Source of the DNA: Zetaproteobacteria bacterium CG1_02_55_237
Lineage (GTDB): Bacteria; Pseudomonadota; Zetaproteobacteria; Mariprofundales; Mariprofundaceae
Assembly: GCA_001871195.1 (NCBI GenBank)
Contig: MNXA01000039.1
Coordinates: forward strand, 1-64,000
Reading direction: 5' to 3'
Length of the DNA stretch: 64,000 bases
Shown here: positions 20,992-30,377 of the stretch, one piece after another
Position numbering within the stretch: the first letter of the stretch is position 1
Layout of the letters: the number at the start of each line of letters is the position of its first letter
Notes under the pieces: generated by a model
Told to the model about the DNA's origin: nothing
Database searches by the model: none
Seen by the model: the letters and a program-made list of their open reading frames with translations, nothing else
Made by a program: the position numbers and the translations under genes

Positions 20992-22679
20992 GCAGCACTC
21001 CTGTTGTTGTTTTGTGGCCGCAAGGCTTCATCAACCTTGGTTAAGAGCTGATTAAACTCATTCTCAAAGCCCAGTTTATTGCGATTGGTCATGGCGCCAA
21101 GGGTAATTTCCACACCCTTTCCTTCTGCCTTGAGGACCACCCACAGCTTGCGATGCGGCACGTAGAACATGATGCACAGGCCGATGACCAGCAATGCGCT
21201 ACCCACCCAGACCGTGTTCATGCCCGGATCCTGAGTCAGCTCCAGACCGGTGTAATACATCTGATTGTAGTCCTCAAGCATCGGGATATAGGGCCAAGGA
21301 AGGCTGGAAAGACTGCCCATGGCCTGCAGTACCCGCATACCCCTTTCCTGAAAATCATCCGGCCGCTTCTGGTCGCCAAACACCTTGGTCATGGCCTCGC
21401 GGAAGGCAGCAAAATTAGCCTCCTTACCCTGTTGGTCAGGACGTTTACTTAGCGCCTCGGCGAAGGCTGTGTACAACTTCCAGTCGGTCGGTTGATCGAA
21501 ATCCAGCCCCAAGGGGTAGGCCTGATAATCGCCTGCGTCGCCAGTCAGCGAAACCATAATCATGTGGCCGCGATTCTGCCCGTCGAGCGTGAACGTATTC
21601 ATGAAGCTTTTGACCTTTACCGATTTGAGGTTGGGGCCGCGTACGACGTACTCTACAGCTGGCCCGAGGTCATGAAACTTCTTCGCCTCGCCGGGGTTTG
21701 CCATATTTTCAATATTGAAGGGGCGGAAGTTGGTGATTTCCAGGCTGATGCCGGTTTCCGGGTCCTTCCAGGTTTTATACACTTCGGTGTTAATAGACCT
21801 TGATTTGCCGCTGGTCGGGTCAACCAGCTTCAGGGTGACAGCAGAACCGCCATCGCCGAAGCTTGCCTGATAGATGCGCACGCCTTTGTAGAACAATGGT
21901 TCGTTAACAATGATGTCCTTGTGGTCGACGACCACCTTGCCGTCTTCAAGGATGGACAGCGTGCTGCGGAACTCCTTGGGCATGCCGGTCGGATAGAAAT
22001 CGATGAAAAAGCTATCGCAGCGCACGTCAAAAGGCATCTTCAACTGATCGGTTTTGGTGCCTTTGAGAAAACGGATGGTGTTATCCGTACCGTTCTCGAC
22101 CACGGTCATCGTGCCGCGGAATCCGTACTGCGCACCGAGCCATCCACCGATCAGAATCACCAGAATGGCGCTATGCACCAGAATGTAACCCCATTTGTGG
22201 GAACGACCCTTATCGCCACGGATGTAGAGACGACCATCCTCTTCTTCGCTCTTCTGCGACCAGTCAGACAGCGCCTTGCTGACAGTTGCCTTCGCCTCAG
22301 CCGCGTCAACGCCATCCAGCTTCCAGCGTTTCAGGTGATGGAAGCCCTTCAGCGATTTGTCGGTGATGACCACCTTGCGTGAGCGCATCTCCTTGAGGAA
22401 GACGGGCACATTGCGCCACAGGCAGACGCACAGCGAGACCATCAGGAAGACGAGCAGGCCGAAGAACCACGGGGTGTGGTACATGTCGAACAGGCCGAGG
22501 CTGACGAACACGTTGTACCACAGCGCACCGAACTGGGTGAGATAATCCGCCTGATCCTGATTCTGCTTGAGGACGGTGCCGATGGCACTGGCCAGGGCCA
22601 GCACCGTAAGCAGCGCGATGGCCAGCGACATGGAACTTAAACGATCGAAATAGGGTTTAAACCAGCTTTGTGTTTTCAT
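20988..22679 (-). CDS. resB: cytochrome c biogenesis protein ResB
   Basis: 563 residues: three N-terminal membrane segments (about 15-105; MSLAIALLTVLALASAIGTVLKQNQ is followed by the conserved LFDMYHTPWFFGLLVFLMVSL), a fourth near 170-190, a large periplasmic domain and a last membrane segment near 505-525 (VWVGSALLVIGLCIMFYVPHRKLWV). These are hallmarks of the ResB/Ccs1 half of System II synthetase. System II rather than the Ccm system is therefore used for cytochromes c in this organism. Confidence 0.95.
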   Translation of the reverse strand: MKTQSWFKPYFDRLSSMSLAIALLTVLALASAIGTVLKQNQDQADYLTQFGALWYNVFVSLGLFDMYHTPWFFGLLVFLMVSLCVCLWRNVPVFLKEMRSRKVVITDKSLKGFHHLKRWKLDGVDAAEAKATVSKALSDWSQKSEEEDGRLYIRGDKGRSHKWGYILVHSAILVILIGGWLGAQYGFRGTMTVVENGTDNTIRFLKGTKTDQLKMPFDVRCDSFFIDFYPTGMPKEFRSTLSILEDGKVVVDHKDIIVNEPLFYKGVRIYQASFGDGGSAVTLKLVDPTSGKSRSINTEVYKTWKDPETGISLEITNFRPFNIENMANPGEAKKFHDLGPAVEYVVRGPNLKSVKVKSFMNTFTLDGQNRGHMIMVSLTGDAGDYQAYPLGLDFDQPTDWKLYTAFAEALSKRPDQQGKEANFAAFREAMTKVFGDQKRPDDFQERGMRVLQAMGSLSSLPWPYIPMLEDYNQMYYTGLELTQDPGMNTVWVGSALLVIGLCIMFYVPHRKLWVVLKAEGKGVEITLGAMTNRNKLGFENEFNQLLTKVDEALRPQNNNRSAA

Positions 22680-22733
22680 GAGTCGGGCATCCTAGAGGAG
22701 TGGGCGAGGTAAAAAAACAAGGTTTTTGTATGG

Positions 22734-23369
22734 CTAATGCTGTGCGGGCATGGAGCCACGCAGAATATGCAGGTGCGCACTGCTCCATTTGAGCAGGGAA
22801 GAGGCGCATCCGCTGCTATCACCAAAGCTGATTTGTGCGTTGAGATGGCGGTGCCAGCGCATGCGCAGGCGTCGAGAAGGCGCCTGCACCGGCTGCTTTT
22901 TCCGGTTCAGGCTGCTGGAAATGAGCAGGCCACCAACAAGGTGAGCGAGATAGCGGCAAGCAAGATCTGCATCGACACGTATTGCGATTGCGCGCCCTCC
23001 AATCGTTCGCCCTCCAAAACAGGCCGGGGTGATATCCGTTGCGTCAGCACCTGCAGCGGGAACGATGAAGGTGGCAGGCCCCGGCCAGGCCTGAGACATG
23101 GTCTTGCGCAATGCCGATGGCAGGTGGATGCACAGGCCAAGCGCGCTGTGCACGGAATCGGCAAGCAGCAGGAATGGCCCACGGCGCTGTTTGAAGTTGC
23201 ATAGTTGTCTGGCTGCGGCCTGATTTCTTGCCACTGCCGCCACACCGGGAAGTGTGCCGGTGTGATGTGCGATCAGGCCGCCGCGGCGCAATATACGTGC
23301 CGTGCGTAGTAAGCGCAGCTTGGTGCGGACGGGCAGCTTGTGATGATCAAACAGCCTGTTCCGGATTAT
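22734..23369 (-). CDS. YrdC/TsaC-like protein with no standard start codon
   Basis: The reading frame shows the YrdC/Sua5 fold: RRGGLIAHHT (first strand), NFKQRRGPFLLLAD (the Lys-x-Arg nucleotide motif), WPGPATFIVPA, GRAIAIRVDAD and SSSLNRKKQP (Ser-x-Asn motif). The family makes threonylcarbamoyl-AMP for tRNA t6A. The first ATG/GTG/TTG-type codon is a TTG at 23291, which would cut into the helix before the first strand. The frame stays open into purE, where GAGG sits seven bases before an ATA at 23369; that start gives 211 residues, the usual length. The family's PTEAVxGLGC segment is replaced by HHTGTLPGVAA, so it may be a diverged paralogue. It lies between purE and resB. Confidence 0.7.
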   Translation of the reverse strand: MIRNRLFDHHKLPVRTKLRLLRTARILRRGGLIAHHTGTLPGVAAVARNQAAARQLCNFKQRRGPFLLLADSVHSALGLCIHLPSALRKTMSQAWPGPATFIVPAAGADATDITPACFGGRTIGGRAIAIRVDADLACRYLAHLVGGLLISSSLNRKKQPVQAPSRRLRMRWHRHLNAQISFGDSSGCASSLLKWSSAHLHILRGSMPAQH

Positions 23370-23370
23370 T

Positions 23371-23844
23371 TTAGTCCTCAGCGAGAATCGCCTCGGCCTG
23401 CGCCTTACGTTCGGCGAGCAGTTTCACACCAAGGCTTGCGTCCTGTGTTGCCAGAATCTGCACAGCCAGCAGGGCTGCGTTCTTCGCGCCATTGATGCCA
23501 ACGGTGGCCACCGGCAGACCGGGCGGCATCATCACTGTGGAATGCAGCGCGTCCTCGCCCTGCAATGGGCCGGATGCAATCGGCACGCCGATGACCGGTT
23601 TGACGGTTTTGGAGCAGACCACGCCGGCCAGGTGCGCAGCCATGCCGGCGGCACATATAAATACCTGACAGCCCGCTGCTTCCGCATCCTTTACCGCCTG
23701 CATGGTTTCCACCGGGGTGCGATGGGCGGAACGAACCATGGTTTTGTAAGGCACGCCGAACTCAGCGAGCACGGCCTCGGCCTTTTCCATAATACCACGA
23801 TCGGATTTGCTGCCCATCAGAATCAGAACTTTCAATGCTTCCAT
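23371..23844 (-). CDS. purE: N5-carboxyaminoimidazole ribonucleotide mutase
   Basis: 157 residues of class I PurE, which converts N5-CAIR to CAIR in purine synthesis. The phosphate loop is MGSKSD, the catalytic histidine lies in RSAHRTP, and [11 protein letters not shown] and [15 protein letters not shown] complete the site. Class I PurE normally needs PurK, which is not in the window. The gene follows purD by two bases. Confidence 0.96.
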   Translation of the reverse strand: MEALKVLILMGSKSDRGIMEKAEAVLAEFGVPYKTMVRSAHRTPVETMQAVKDAEAAGCQVFICAAGMAAHLAGVVCSKTVKPVIGVPIASGPLQGEDALHSTVMMPPGLPVATVGINGAKNAALLAVQILATQDASLGVKLLAERKAQAEAILAED

Positions 23845-23846
23845 TG

Positions 23847-25127
23847 TTATTCTCCCTTTTCGCGTGCCACGGCGCGATAACCGATATCCGTACGGTAGAT
23901 GCCACCCGGCCAGTCGAGTTTCTCAAGTGCAGCATAAACAGTTTTCTGTGCCGCGCCCACGGTGCCACCCAGTGCCGTTACGCCCAGTACGCGGCCGCCA
24001 GTGTTGACGATGGCCCCGTCTTTTTCGGCAGTGCCGGCATGAAATACCGTCGCCCCTGCTTTTTCCACGGCATCGAGTCCGCCGATTGCTTGCCCCTTTT
24101 CAAAGCTTTCCGGATAGCCATCCGAGGCCACAACTACGCACAGCGCCGGACGTTTGTCCCAGTCCAATGTCACGCCGGCCAGGCGCTTTTCGGCAGCGGC
24201 CAGCAGCACCTCGCCAAGATCGCTTTGCAGGCGACTCATCAGCGGCTGGCATTCAGGGTCGCCGAAGCGCACGTTGAACTCCAGTGTTTTCGGGCCATCG
24301 GAGGTCAGCATCACACCGGCATACAGGGTGCCGATGAATTCGATGCCGCGCGCCTTGAGTGTTGCGATGGTTGGACGGGCGATTTGTTCCAGAACCATTT
24401 GTGCGACTTCCGGGGTCACACACGGCGCCGGCGAATATGCTCCCATGCCACCGGTATTCGGCCCTTTATCGCCATTGAGCAGGGCCTTGTGATCCTGACT
24501 GGAATCAAGCGGCAGAATGGTGTCGCCGGAAACGATGAACAGGCAGGAGGCCTCTTCGCCGATCAGGCATTCCTCGATGACCACCTGTGAACCGGCCGAA
24601 CCGAAGGAATTGCCGGCCAGCATGTCGTGGGCTGCCTCGACAGCTTCCTCGACATTATGGGCCACAATCACGCCCTTGCCCGCAGCCAGGCCGGAGGCCT
24701 TGACGACAATCGGTGCGCCCCATTCGCGGATGGTCTGTTCGGCAAGGCTTGGGATGGTGTGCACCTCAAAACGCGCCGTCGGTACGCCGGCATCGGCCAT
24801 CAGTTGTTTAGAAAAAGATTTGCTGCCTTCGAGTTCGGCGGCTGCCTGATCCGGGCCGAACACGGCAAAGCCCGCAGCCCGCAGCCTGTCGGCCAGGCCC
24901 AGGACCAGCGGCACTTCCGGACCGACAACAACCAGTCGAGGTTGCTCTGCTGCGGCCAGTCGCATCAGACCCTCAATATCTTCAGCGCCAACGGATACGC
25001 ATCGCGCATCGCGTGCAATGCCTGGATTGCCCGGCGCGCAGACGACTTCGCTAACCGAAGGCGAACGCTTCAGTTTCCAGCACAATGCATGTTCGCGACC
25101 GCCGCCGCCGACTACCATCACCTTCAT
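23847..25127 (-). CDS. purD: phosphoribosylamine-glycine ligase
   Basis: 426-residue ATP-grasp enzyme joining phosphoribosylamine and glycine to give GAR. It begins MKVMVVGGGGREHALCWKL, has the ATP-grasp core (GAPIVVKASGLAAGKGVIVA) and the GDPECQPLM motif. It heads the minus-strand run purD, purE, tsaC-like, resB, ccsB, which may be one transcript with intergenic gaps under 60 bases. Confidence 0.97.
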   Translation of the reverse strand: MKVMVVGGGGREHALCWKLKRSPSVSEVVCAPGNPGIARDARCVSVGAEDIEGLMRLAAAEQPRLVVVGPEVPLVLGLADRLRAAGFAVFGPDQAAAELEGSKSFSKQLMADAGVPTARFEVHTIPSLAEQTIREWGAPIVVKASGLAAGKGVIVAHNVEEAVEAAHDMLAGNSFGSAGSQVVIEECLIGEEASCLFIVSGDTILPLDSSQDHKALLNGDKGPNTGGMGAYSPAPCVTPEVAQMVLEQIARPTIATLKARGIEFIGTLYAGVMLTSDGPKTLEFNVRFGDPECQPLMSRLQSDLGEVLLAAAEKRLAGVTLDWDKRPALCVVVASDGYPESFEKGQAIGGLDAVEKAGATVFHAGTAEKDGAIVNTGGRVLGVTALGGTVGAAQKTVYAALEKLDWPGGIYRTDIGYRAVAREKGE

Positions 25128-25363
25128 TGTTTACTCCATATATTCAGAAAGGGCGCAGCCTAACAGGCTTAAACCTGATTGTGATGCCTTTGTGCTGGCT
25201 GATGGCATGCAGGGATCCGGAATGGTAAGGGCATTGTCGTTTTGCATGGCCAACGGGGGAAAGTTTGCGCCATGAATAAAAGATCATTGTGCTGCAATGT
25301 TCGGATAAGCATTTCCCGTTAACGTAAGCCGACGCGTATTGTCAGGCTGAGGAGTGAACGAAG

Positions 25364-26047
25364 ATGATCAGACGATTGAGTTTCATGATATTGATCTTGG
25401 GTGTTACAGGTCTCGGGCAGTCGGTTATGGCTTCTGAAACAGGCATGGCCCAGAAGGCCATTATCCAGCTGATGGAAAGTCAGACCGAGGCGCTTGTTGA
25501 TGCACTGATCGCAAAAGATCAGTCAGGGTCCGAGCAGCATTATCAATCATTAAAAACCAATCTTGATCAGTTGCATTCGCTTGCGGCGAACATGGATTTT
25601 AGCGAGCGGCGTACCCGGGAGCTGTTTACGGCTTATTCATGGATGCGTCTGATCGCTATCGATATGCGTGCACACGCATGGACAGGGGCTTCCATTGCCG
25701 CCAATCAGATGGGCGGAGAAATTATCCGTTTCACCGATTTTGCCAACCTGACGCTGCGCGATGTGGCCTGGATGGGTTACCTGAGCCGGGATGTGATGCT
25801 GCTGAGTATGGAGGATATGCAAGGCAACATACAGGCCATCGACCTGCGCAGGGGTGAGCTGAGTGAAACCTGGAAAAGGGTCCGCGAGGAGCTGATCAAG
25901 GATTTTCGCAACAAGACGCTGGTCATGCGTGGCGATCAGATCATTAACAGCATTCAACAGGCCGACAACAGCAAGGCCCTTATTGATCTGAGTCGGGAAG
26001 AACATAAATTTGTCGACGAAATTGCAACATCACTCGGCAAGGCCTAG
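25364..26047 (+). CDS. exported helical protein, unknown function
   Basis: 227 residues I do not recognise. It starts with a signal peptide (RRLSFMILILGVTGLGQSVMA, cut near residue 24). The mature part is predicted to be almost all alpha-helical, with few prolines and no cysteines. A ribosome site TGAGGAGTG precedes the ATG. It is followed 100 bases later by trkH in the same direction. The approximately 235 bases upstream hold the divergent promoters of this gene and purD and nothing else I can name. Confidence 0.75.
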   Translation: MIRRLSFMILILGVTGLGQSVMASETGMAQKAIIQLMESQTEALVDALIAKDQSGSEQHYQSLKTNLDQLHSLAANMDFSERRTRELFTAYSWMRLIAIDMRAHAWTGASIAANQMGGEIIRFTDFANLTLRDVAWMGYLSRDVMLLSMEDMQGNIQAIDLRRGELSETWKRVREELIKDFRNKTLVMRGDQIINSIQQADNSKALIDLSREEHKFVDEIATSLGKA

Positions 26048-26147
26048 AAACGTTTGGCGATGAGGAATTCCGGCGCAGAGCGTTGACGCTTGGCTGGATA
26101 GGGTCGATATTTCAATCTATGCACACCGTCGTGCCTGACCGTTTATC

Positions 26148-27599
26148 GTGAAATTATTTCATCCAATCATTCTGGTGCTTTCGTTTGTGCTAATGCTGAC
26201 GGCTGGCATGACACTCTTATCAGATCTGTTGGCGATCGATGAATCGAGCCGGGTGCTTGATGCATTTCTGCTAACCGGGGGCGTTTGTGTGTTGCTTTCG
26301 CTGCTGGGGTTTGCAACGACTCTCGGGCAGGATTTTCAGGTGAGCAGCAAGCAGCTCTATCTGATTACGGTGAGCAGTTGGTGTCTGTTTGCTATTGTTG
26401 GCGCAGCACCGTTGTATCTGGCACTGCCATCACTTTCCTTCACAGATGCATTTTTTGAATCGATGTCGGGCATCACCACCACAGGTTCTACCGTCCTGAT
26501 GGGGTTGGACAGCATGCCGCACAGCCTGCTGCTTTGGCGGGGCATCCTGCAATGGGTGGGCGGTATCGGCATCATCATGCTCGGCATTGCCATTCTGCCC
26601 TTCCTGCGCATTGGCGGTATGCGACTTTTTTCCACTGAATCATCCGATTGGTCGAGCAAATCATTGCCGCGCGCACACAACCTGATCCAGAACATCGGTA
26701 TTGTGTATATCGGTATCACCCTGCTGGCCTGCGTGAGTTATCACCTGGCCGGGATGGGTTACTTCGATGCGATTGTGCATGCCATGAGCACCGTCTCGAC
26801 AGGCGGGTTTTCCAACTACGATGCTTCCGTCGGCTATTTCGGCGACAATCCGCCCATCCTCTGGGTGGGTAGCCTGTTTATGCTGCTGGGTGCGCTGCCC
26901 TTCGGCCTGTATGTGTCGGCAATGCGCGGTAAGCCGGAGTTGTTGTGGACCGACAGTCAGGTGCGCGGTTTTCTCGGTTTCGTCGTGCTTGTTGTGTTGC
27001 TGTTGAGCACTGAGCGGGTTCTGCACAGTGACCTGTCCTTCTTCGATGCGATGACCCATGCCACGTTCAATATCGTTTCCATCATCACCACGACGGGTTA
27101 TGTGTCCGAAGATTATACCCTGTGGGGCTCCTATGCGGTGGTGGTCTTCTTCTATCTGATGTTTGTCGGTGGCTGCTCAGGCTCAACCGCCGGCGCCATC
27201 AAGGTTTTTCGTTTCCAGATCGCCGTTGTTCTGCTGCGCAATCAGTTGCACCTGATGCGTCATCCGCACGCCGTATTCCTGACGAAATACAATGGTCGTG
27301 AGGTGGGTGACGACATCGTCCGCTCAATTGTCGCCTTCACCTTTTACTTTGGGTTTACCATTGCCGTACTGACCTTCTGCCTGTCACTAACCGGGCTCAA
27401 TTTTCTTACCAGTTTCAGCGCCTCGGTTACAGCGGTCACCAATGTTGGGCCGGGGCTTGGTAATGTCGTTGGACCATCCGGTAATTTCTCTTCGCTGTCG
27501 GATATGGCCAAGTGGCTATTGTCTGCCGGTATGTTGCTGGGCCGTCTGGAGATCATGACCGTTCTCGTGCTGTTCACCCGCACGTTCTGGAAAATATAA
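26148..27599 (+). CDS. trkH: Trk potassium uptake channel subunit TrkH
   Basis: 483-residue membrane protein built of four pore-loop repeats. The selectivity-filter stretches are visible as SGITTTGSTVL, TVSTGGFSNYD, SIITTTGYVSED and VTNVGPGLGNV. With a TrkA-type regulatory subunit it takes up potassium using the proton or sodium gradient. No trkA lies nearby. The GTG start at 26148 has no clear ribosome site. Confidence 0.95.
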   Translation: MKLFHPIILVLSFVLMLTAGMTLLSDLLAIDESSRVLDAFLLTGGVCVLLSLLGFATTLGQDFQVSSKQLYLITVSSWCLFAIVGAAPLYLALPSLSFTDAFFESMSGITTTGSTVLMGLDSMPHSLLLWRGILQWVGGIGIIMLGIAILPFLRIGGMRLFSTESSDWSSKSLPRAHNLIQNIGIVYIGITLLACVSYHLAGMGYFDAIVHAMSTVSTGGFSNYDASVGYFGDNPPILWVGSLFMLLGALPFGLYVSAMRGKPELLWTDSQVRGFLGFVVLVVLLLSTERVLHSDLSFFDAMTHATFNIVSIITTTGYVSEDYTLWGSYAVVVFFYLMFVGGCSGSTAGAIKVFRFQIAVVLLRNQLHLMRHPHAVFLTKYNGREVGDDIVRSIVAFTFYFGFTIAVLTFCLSLTGLNFLTSFSASVTAVTNVGPGLGNVVGPSGNFSSLSDMAKWLLSAGMLLGRLEIMTVLVLFTRTFWKI

Positions 27600-27625
27600 C
27601 CGGGAAGACCTGCTCCCCGGGCTTT
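27600..27625. terminator. weak hairpin between trkH and yebC
   Basis: CCGGG / CCCGG with an 11-base loop followed by GCTTTAT, located between the convergent trkH and yebC stops. The stem is short, so terminator function is uncertain. Confidence 0.35.
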
Positions 27626-27641
27626 ATAGATTTACAGGGCC

Positions 27642-28364
27642 TTAAGCGGGCAACTCCGCACTGTGATAGACCTGCTGAACATCGTCGCAGTCATCAAGTG
27701 CAGCGATGAATTTCTCGAGCATGGCCGCATCTTCACTACTGATTGGTGAGGTGTTTTGCGGCACCCACGAAATATCATCCACATCGAAGGAGATGCCCGG
27801 CATGGCCTCGCTCAGCGCCGTGCGCACGCGGTCGAATTCACTATCCGGAGCGAAAACGGTGACACTCCCATCTTCGCACTCGACATCGGTGACATCGATG
27901 TCTGCCGCCATCAATGCCTCAAGCACGGGCTCGTCGTCGTCACCCTTGAAACGGAAGATGGCCAGATGATCGAACATATGCGACACGGCACCCGGTGCGC
28001 CGATCTTTGCACCGTTTTTGTTGAAGCACATACGCACATCGGCAAAGGTGCGAGCGTGGTTATCGGTCAGGCAATCGACGATCACCATGCAGCCGCCGGG
28101 GCCAAAGCCCTCGTAACGCGCTGGCACGAAATCCTCGCCCCCCGCGCCCTTGGCTTTGTCGAGCGCGCGATCAATGACATGTGCCGGCACCTGATCCTTC
28201 TTCGCCTTTTCGATCAGGCGGCGCAGGCTCAGATTGCCGTTCGGATCCGTGCCGCCGCTTTTCGCAGCCACATAGATTTCCCTGCCGTATCTGGAATAAA
28301 CCTTGGTTTTGGCATCCGCTGTTTTGCCCATCGATGCCTTGCGTACTTCGTATGCTCTGCCCAT
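27642..28364 (-). CDS. yebC: YebC/PmpR family protein
   Basis: 240 residues of the YebC family: [20 protein letters not shown], then [36 protein letters not shown] and the acidic second domain. The usual MAGHSKWANI opening is replaced by the MGRAYEVR form found in a subset of proteobacterial paralogues. Family members have been reported as DNA-binding regulators and as translation factors acting at proline-rich stalls. The exact role here is unclear. Confidence 0.93.
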   Translation of the reverse strand: MGRAYEVRKASMGKTADAKTKVYSRYGREIYVAAKSGGTDPNGNLSLRRLIEKAKKDQVPAHVIDRALDKAKGAGGEDFVPARYEGFGPGGCMVIVDCLTDNHARTFADVRMCFNKNGAKIGAPGAVSHMFDHLAIFRFKGDDDEPVLEALMAADIDVTDVECEDGSVTVFAPDSEFDRVRTALSEAMPGISFDVDDISWVPQNTSPISSEDAAMLEKFIAALDDCDDVQQVYHSAELPA

Positions 28365-28394
28365 TACAACTCTCTCTCGTTTACTGCGTGTTTA

Positions 28395-28562
28395 ATGAAT
28401 ATGCCCCGAAGCATAATGCGACAAGACGACAAACGGTATCCGGATTTTGAGGTTGGTTCACATCGGATTGACGCGATTAGTGCCGATGATTGCATCGAAC
28501 TGGCGCGAGCTTGCATGACAACCTACAGTGGCGCGCTTATGCGTGGATGGAAAGCGAAATGA
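28395..28562 (+). CDS. small ORF coupled to the kinase gene
   Basis: A 55-codon frame (MNMPRSIMRQDDKRYPDFEV and so on) whose TGA overlaps the kinase ATG at 28559 in an ATGA arrangement. Composition is protein-like (RIDAISADDCIELARACM), but none of its three ATGs (28395, 28401, 28416) has a clear ribosome site. It could be a short coupled leader protein or the end of a decayed gene. I recognise no family. Confidence 0.35.
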   Translation: MNMPRSIMRQDDKRYPDFEVGSHRIDAISADDCIELARACMTTYSGALMRGWKAK

Positions 28563-30319
28563 AGCTTCATCAACTCAGGTTTGAAGATTCTGCTCAAGAA
28601 AAGCGGTATCAGACATCCCTTGAGGGCAACCTTATTATCCAGATGCGACTGGGGCTGTTGGCGCCGGCCATATTGTATCTGGTGATTAGTTTTCTGGATT
28701 CATACATTCTTCCCACCTCTTCGTATTCTGCGGTTTCTACTATCCACTTGATCGAGAGTGTTTTTCTTCTGTCTTTGGTCCTGTCCTTCTTGTACTTCCG
28801 AAGACTTCAATATCACAAAATCATGGTGACGGTTGGCGTGATGGTTGCCTGGACGTGCCATCTGCTTGTTATCGAAATGACCGGCGATCCGATTTATTTG
28901 GGTGAGGGTTATTTGATGGTGATCTGGGTCTGGCTTGTCTCCAGATTGAATGTTCGGCAATCCTTTTGGGTCATGGTTTTTTTTCTCATTGAATTTATCG
29001 TTTATTTCGACCTGAGCGGCCCTCCGTTCCAGACTTTGACAGGGCAGCTTTTCTTTCTCCTTGCTGCCGGAATCTTTGGTGTCCTGGCATCGACTTTGTT
29101 GGATTATCATCGCCGAAAACACTTTGTTGCCATGGAAAAGAACCAGTTGATGGAAGCACAGTTTCTGCAGGCGCAGAAAATGGAAGCCATCGGAACACTG
29201 GTTGGCGGGGTCGCACATGAATTCAACAACATGCTTGCCGGAATTACCGGAAGTGTCTTTCTGGCAAAGGGTGATGTGAAGGATTGCCCAAAAGCGCTCG
29301 AGAGATTGAATACGATTGAGAGGATTTCTTTCCGCGCGGCGGAAATGATTCAGCATATGCTGACCTTTGCCCGCAAGGACATGGTCAAGATGGTACCGGT
29401 AAGTCTGAATTCAATGATTGAGGAAACCATCAGGTTTGTCGGGCCTTCGCTTCCTGCTTCCATTGTTCTGGAAACAGATGATGGGAAAGATGAGTTTCTT
29501 GTCCGTGGTGACACGAGTTTGCTGCAGCATCTTCTGGTGAACCTTATCAACAATGCCCGTGATGCTGTCGAGGAAGCGGGAGCCCCGAATATTCTGATTC
29601 GAATGCGGCGATTTAATGCAGGTAAGGACTGGCTTGCCCGGCATCAGGGGTTGGGGAGCGAGGCTTTTGTCTGCCTCAGTGTTCGTGACAATGGAATCGG
29701 GTTTGACGCTGACAAGAAGGCCCGGATATTCGAACCGTTTTACACTACCAAGGAAGTTGGCAAGGGAACGGGTCTTGGGTTATCCATGGTTTATGGTGCG
29801 GTGCAAACACATCATGGCGTTATTGAGGTTGATAGCGCTGAAGGGGCGGGAGCCGAATTCCGGATCTATCTCCCGCTTTTGAAAGATTTGCCGAGTTCGC
29901 CTGCCTCACAGCCAGCGAAGACGCCGCTTTTTGGCCATGGGGAAACCATATTGTTGGTTGACGATGACAGGCATCTTTTGGACACAAGCCAGCAGGTTTT
30001 GGAGAGGCTGGGCTTTAAAGTGTTACTGGCGATGGACGGAAACGAAGCGGTTGAACAGGTGAGGCGGCATGATCGAATCGTTCTCACAGTCATGGATCTG
30101 GTTATGCCCGGTATGGGTGGTGTGGAGGCGATGCAATGCATCAAGAGATTCTGCCCGTCCATGAAGGTGGTGTTTGTGAGCGGTTACGATGTGGATGAAA
30201 CATTGAAACGGAACTTGGACGAAAGCGGGGAGGCGTCACTTGCCAAGCCCTATCATGTTGACGATTTGGCCCGGAAGATACGTTTGCTTCTCGCTCATCA
30301 CGATCCTGCTTCAGGATAA
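28559..30319 (+). CDS. membrane hybrid histidine kinase
   Basis: 586 residues from the ATG at 28559, which has GGAAAG upstream. About six membrane segments fill residues 28-182. HisKA follows with [19 protein letters not shown] (His220), HATPase with NLINNARDAVEEA, VRDNGIGFDADKK and GTGLGLSMVYGAV, and a C-terminal receiver (LLVDDDRHLLD, VMDLVMPGMGG, LAKPYHV). The H-box is the NtrB-like type, and the kinase core closely resembles that of the multi-PAS kinase at the right end of the window. No regulator gene lies beside it. Confidence 0.9.
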   Translation: MKLHQLRFEDSAQEKRYQTSLEGNLIIQMRLGLLAPAILYLVISFLDSYILPTSSYSAVSTIHLIESVFLLSLVLSFLYFRRLQYHKIMVTVGVMVAWTCHLLVIEMTGDPIYLGEGYLMVIWVWLVSRLNVRQSFWVMVFFLIEFIVYFDLSGPPFQTLTGQLFFLLAAGIFGVLASTLLDYHRRKHFVAMEKNQLMEAQFLQAQKMEAIGTLVGGVAHEFNNMLAGITGSVFLAKGDVKDCPKALERLNTIERISFRAAEMIQHMLTFARKDMVKMVPVSLNSMIEETIRFVGPSLPASIVLETDDGKDEFLVRGDTSLLQHLLVNLINNARDAVEEAGAPNILIRMRRFNAGKDWLARHQGLGSEAFVCLSVRDNGIGFDADKKARIFEPFYTTKEVGKGTGLGLSMVYGAVQTHHGVIEVDSAEGAGAEFRIYLPLLKDLPSSPASQPAKTPLFGHGETILLVDDDRHLLDTSQQVLERLGFKVLLAMDGNEAVEQVRRHDRIVLTVMDLVMPGMGGVEAMQCIKRFCPSMKVVFVSGYDVDETLKRNLDESGEASLAKPYHVDDLARKIRLLLAHHDPASG

Positions 30320-30377
30320 TTTCCCCAGCTAAATCTGCTATGATGTTTATACGCAGCGGAGGCTGGAGGTAATAAGA

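Noticed and set aside
22737-23204. A 155-codon plus-strand frame with an ATG
   Set aside because: The minus strand here has the YrdC motifs; the plus frame has none, despite its proper start codon.
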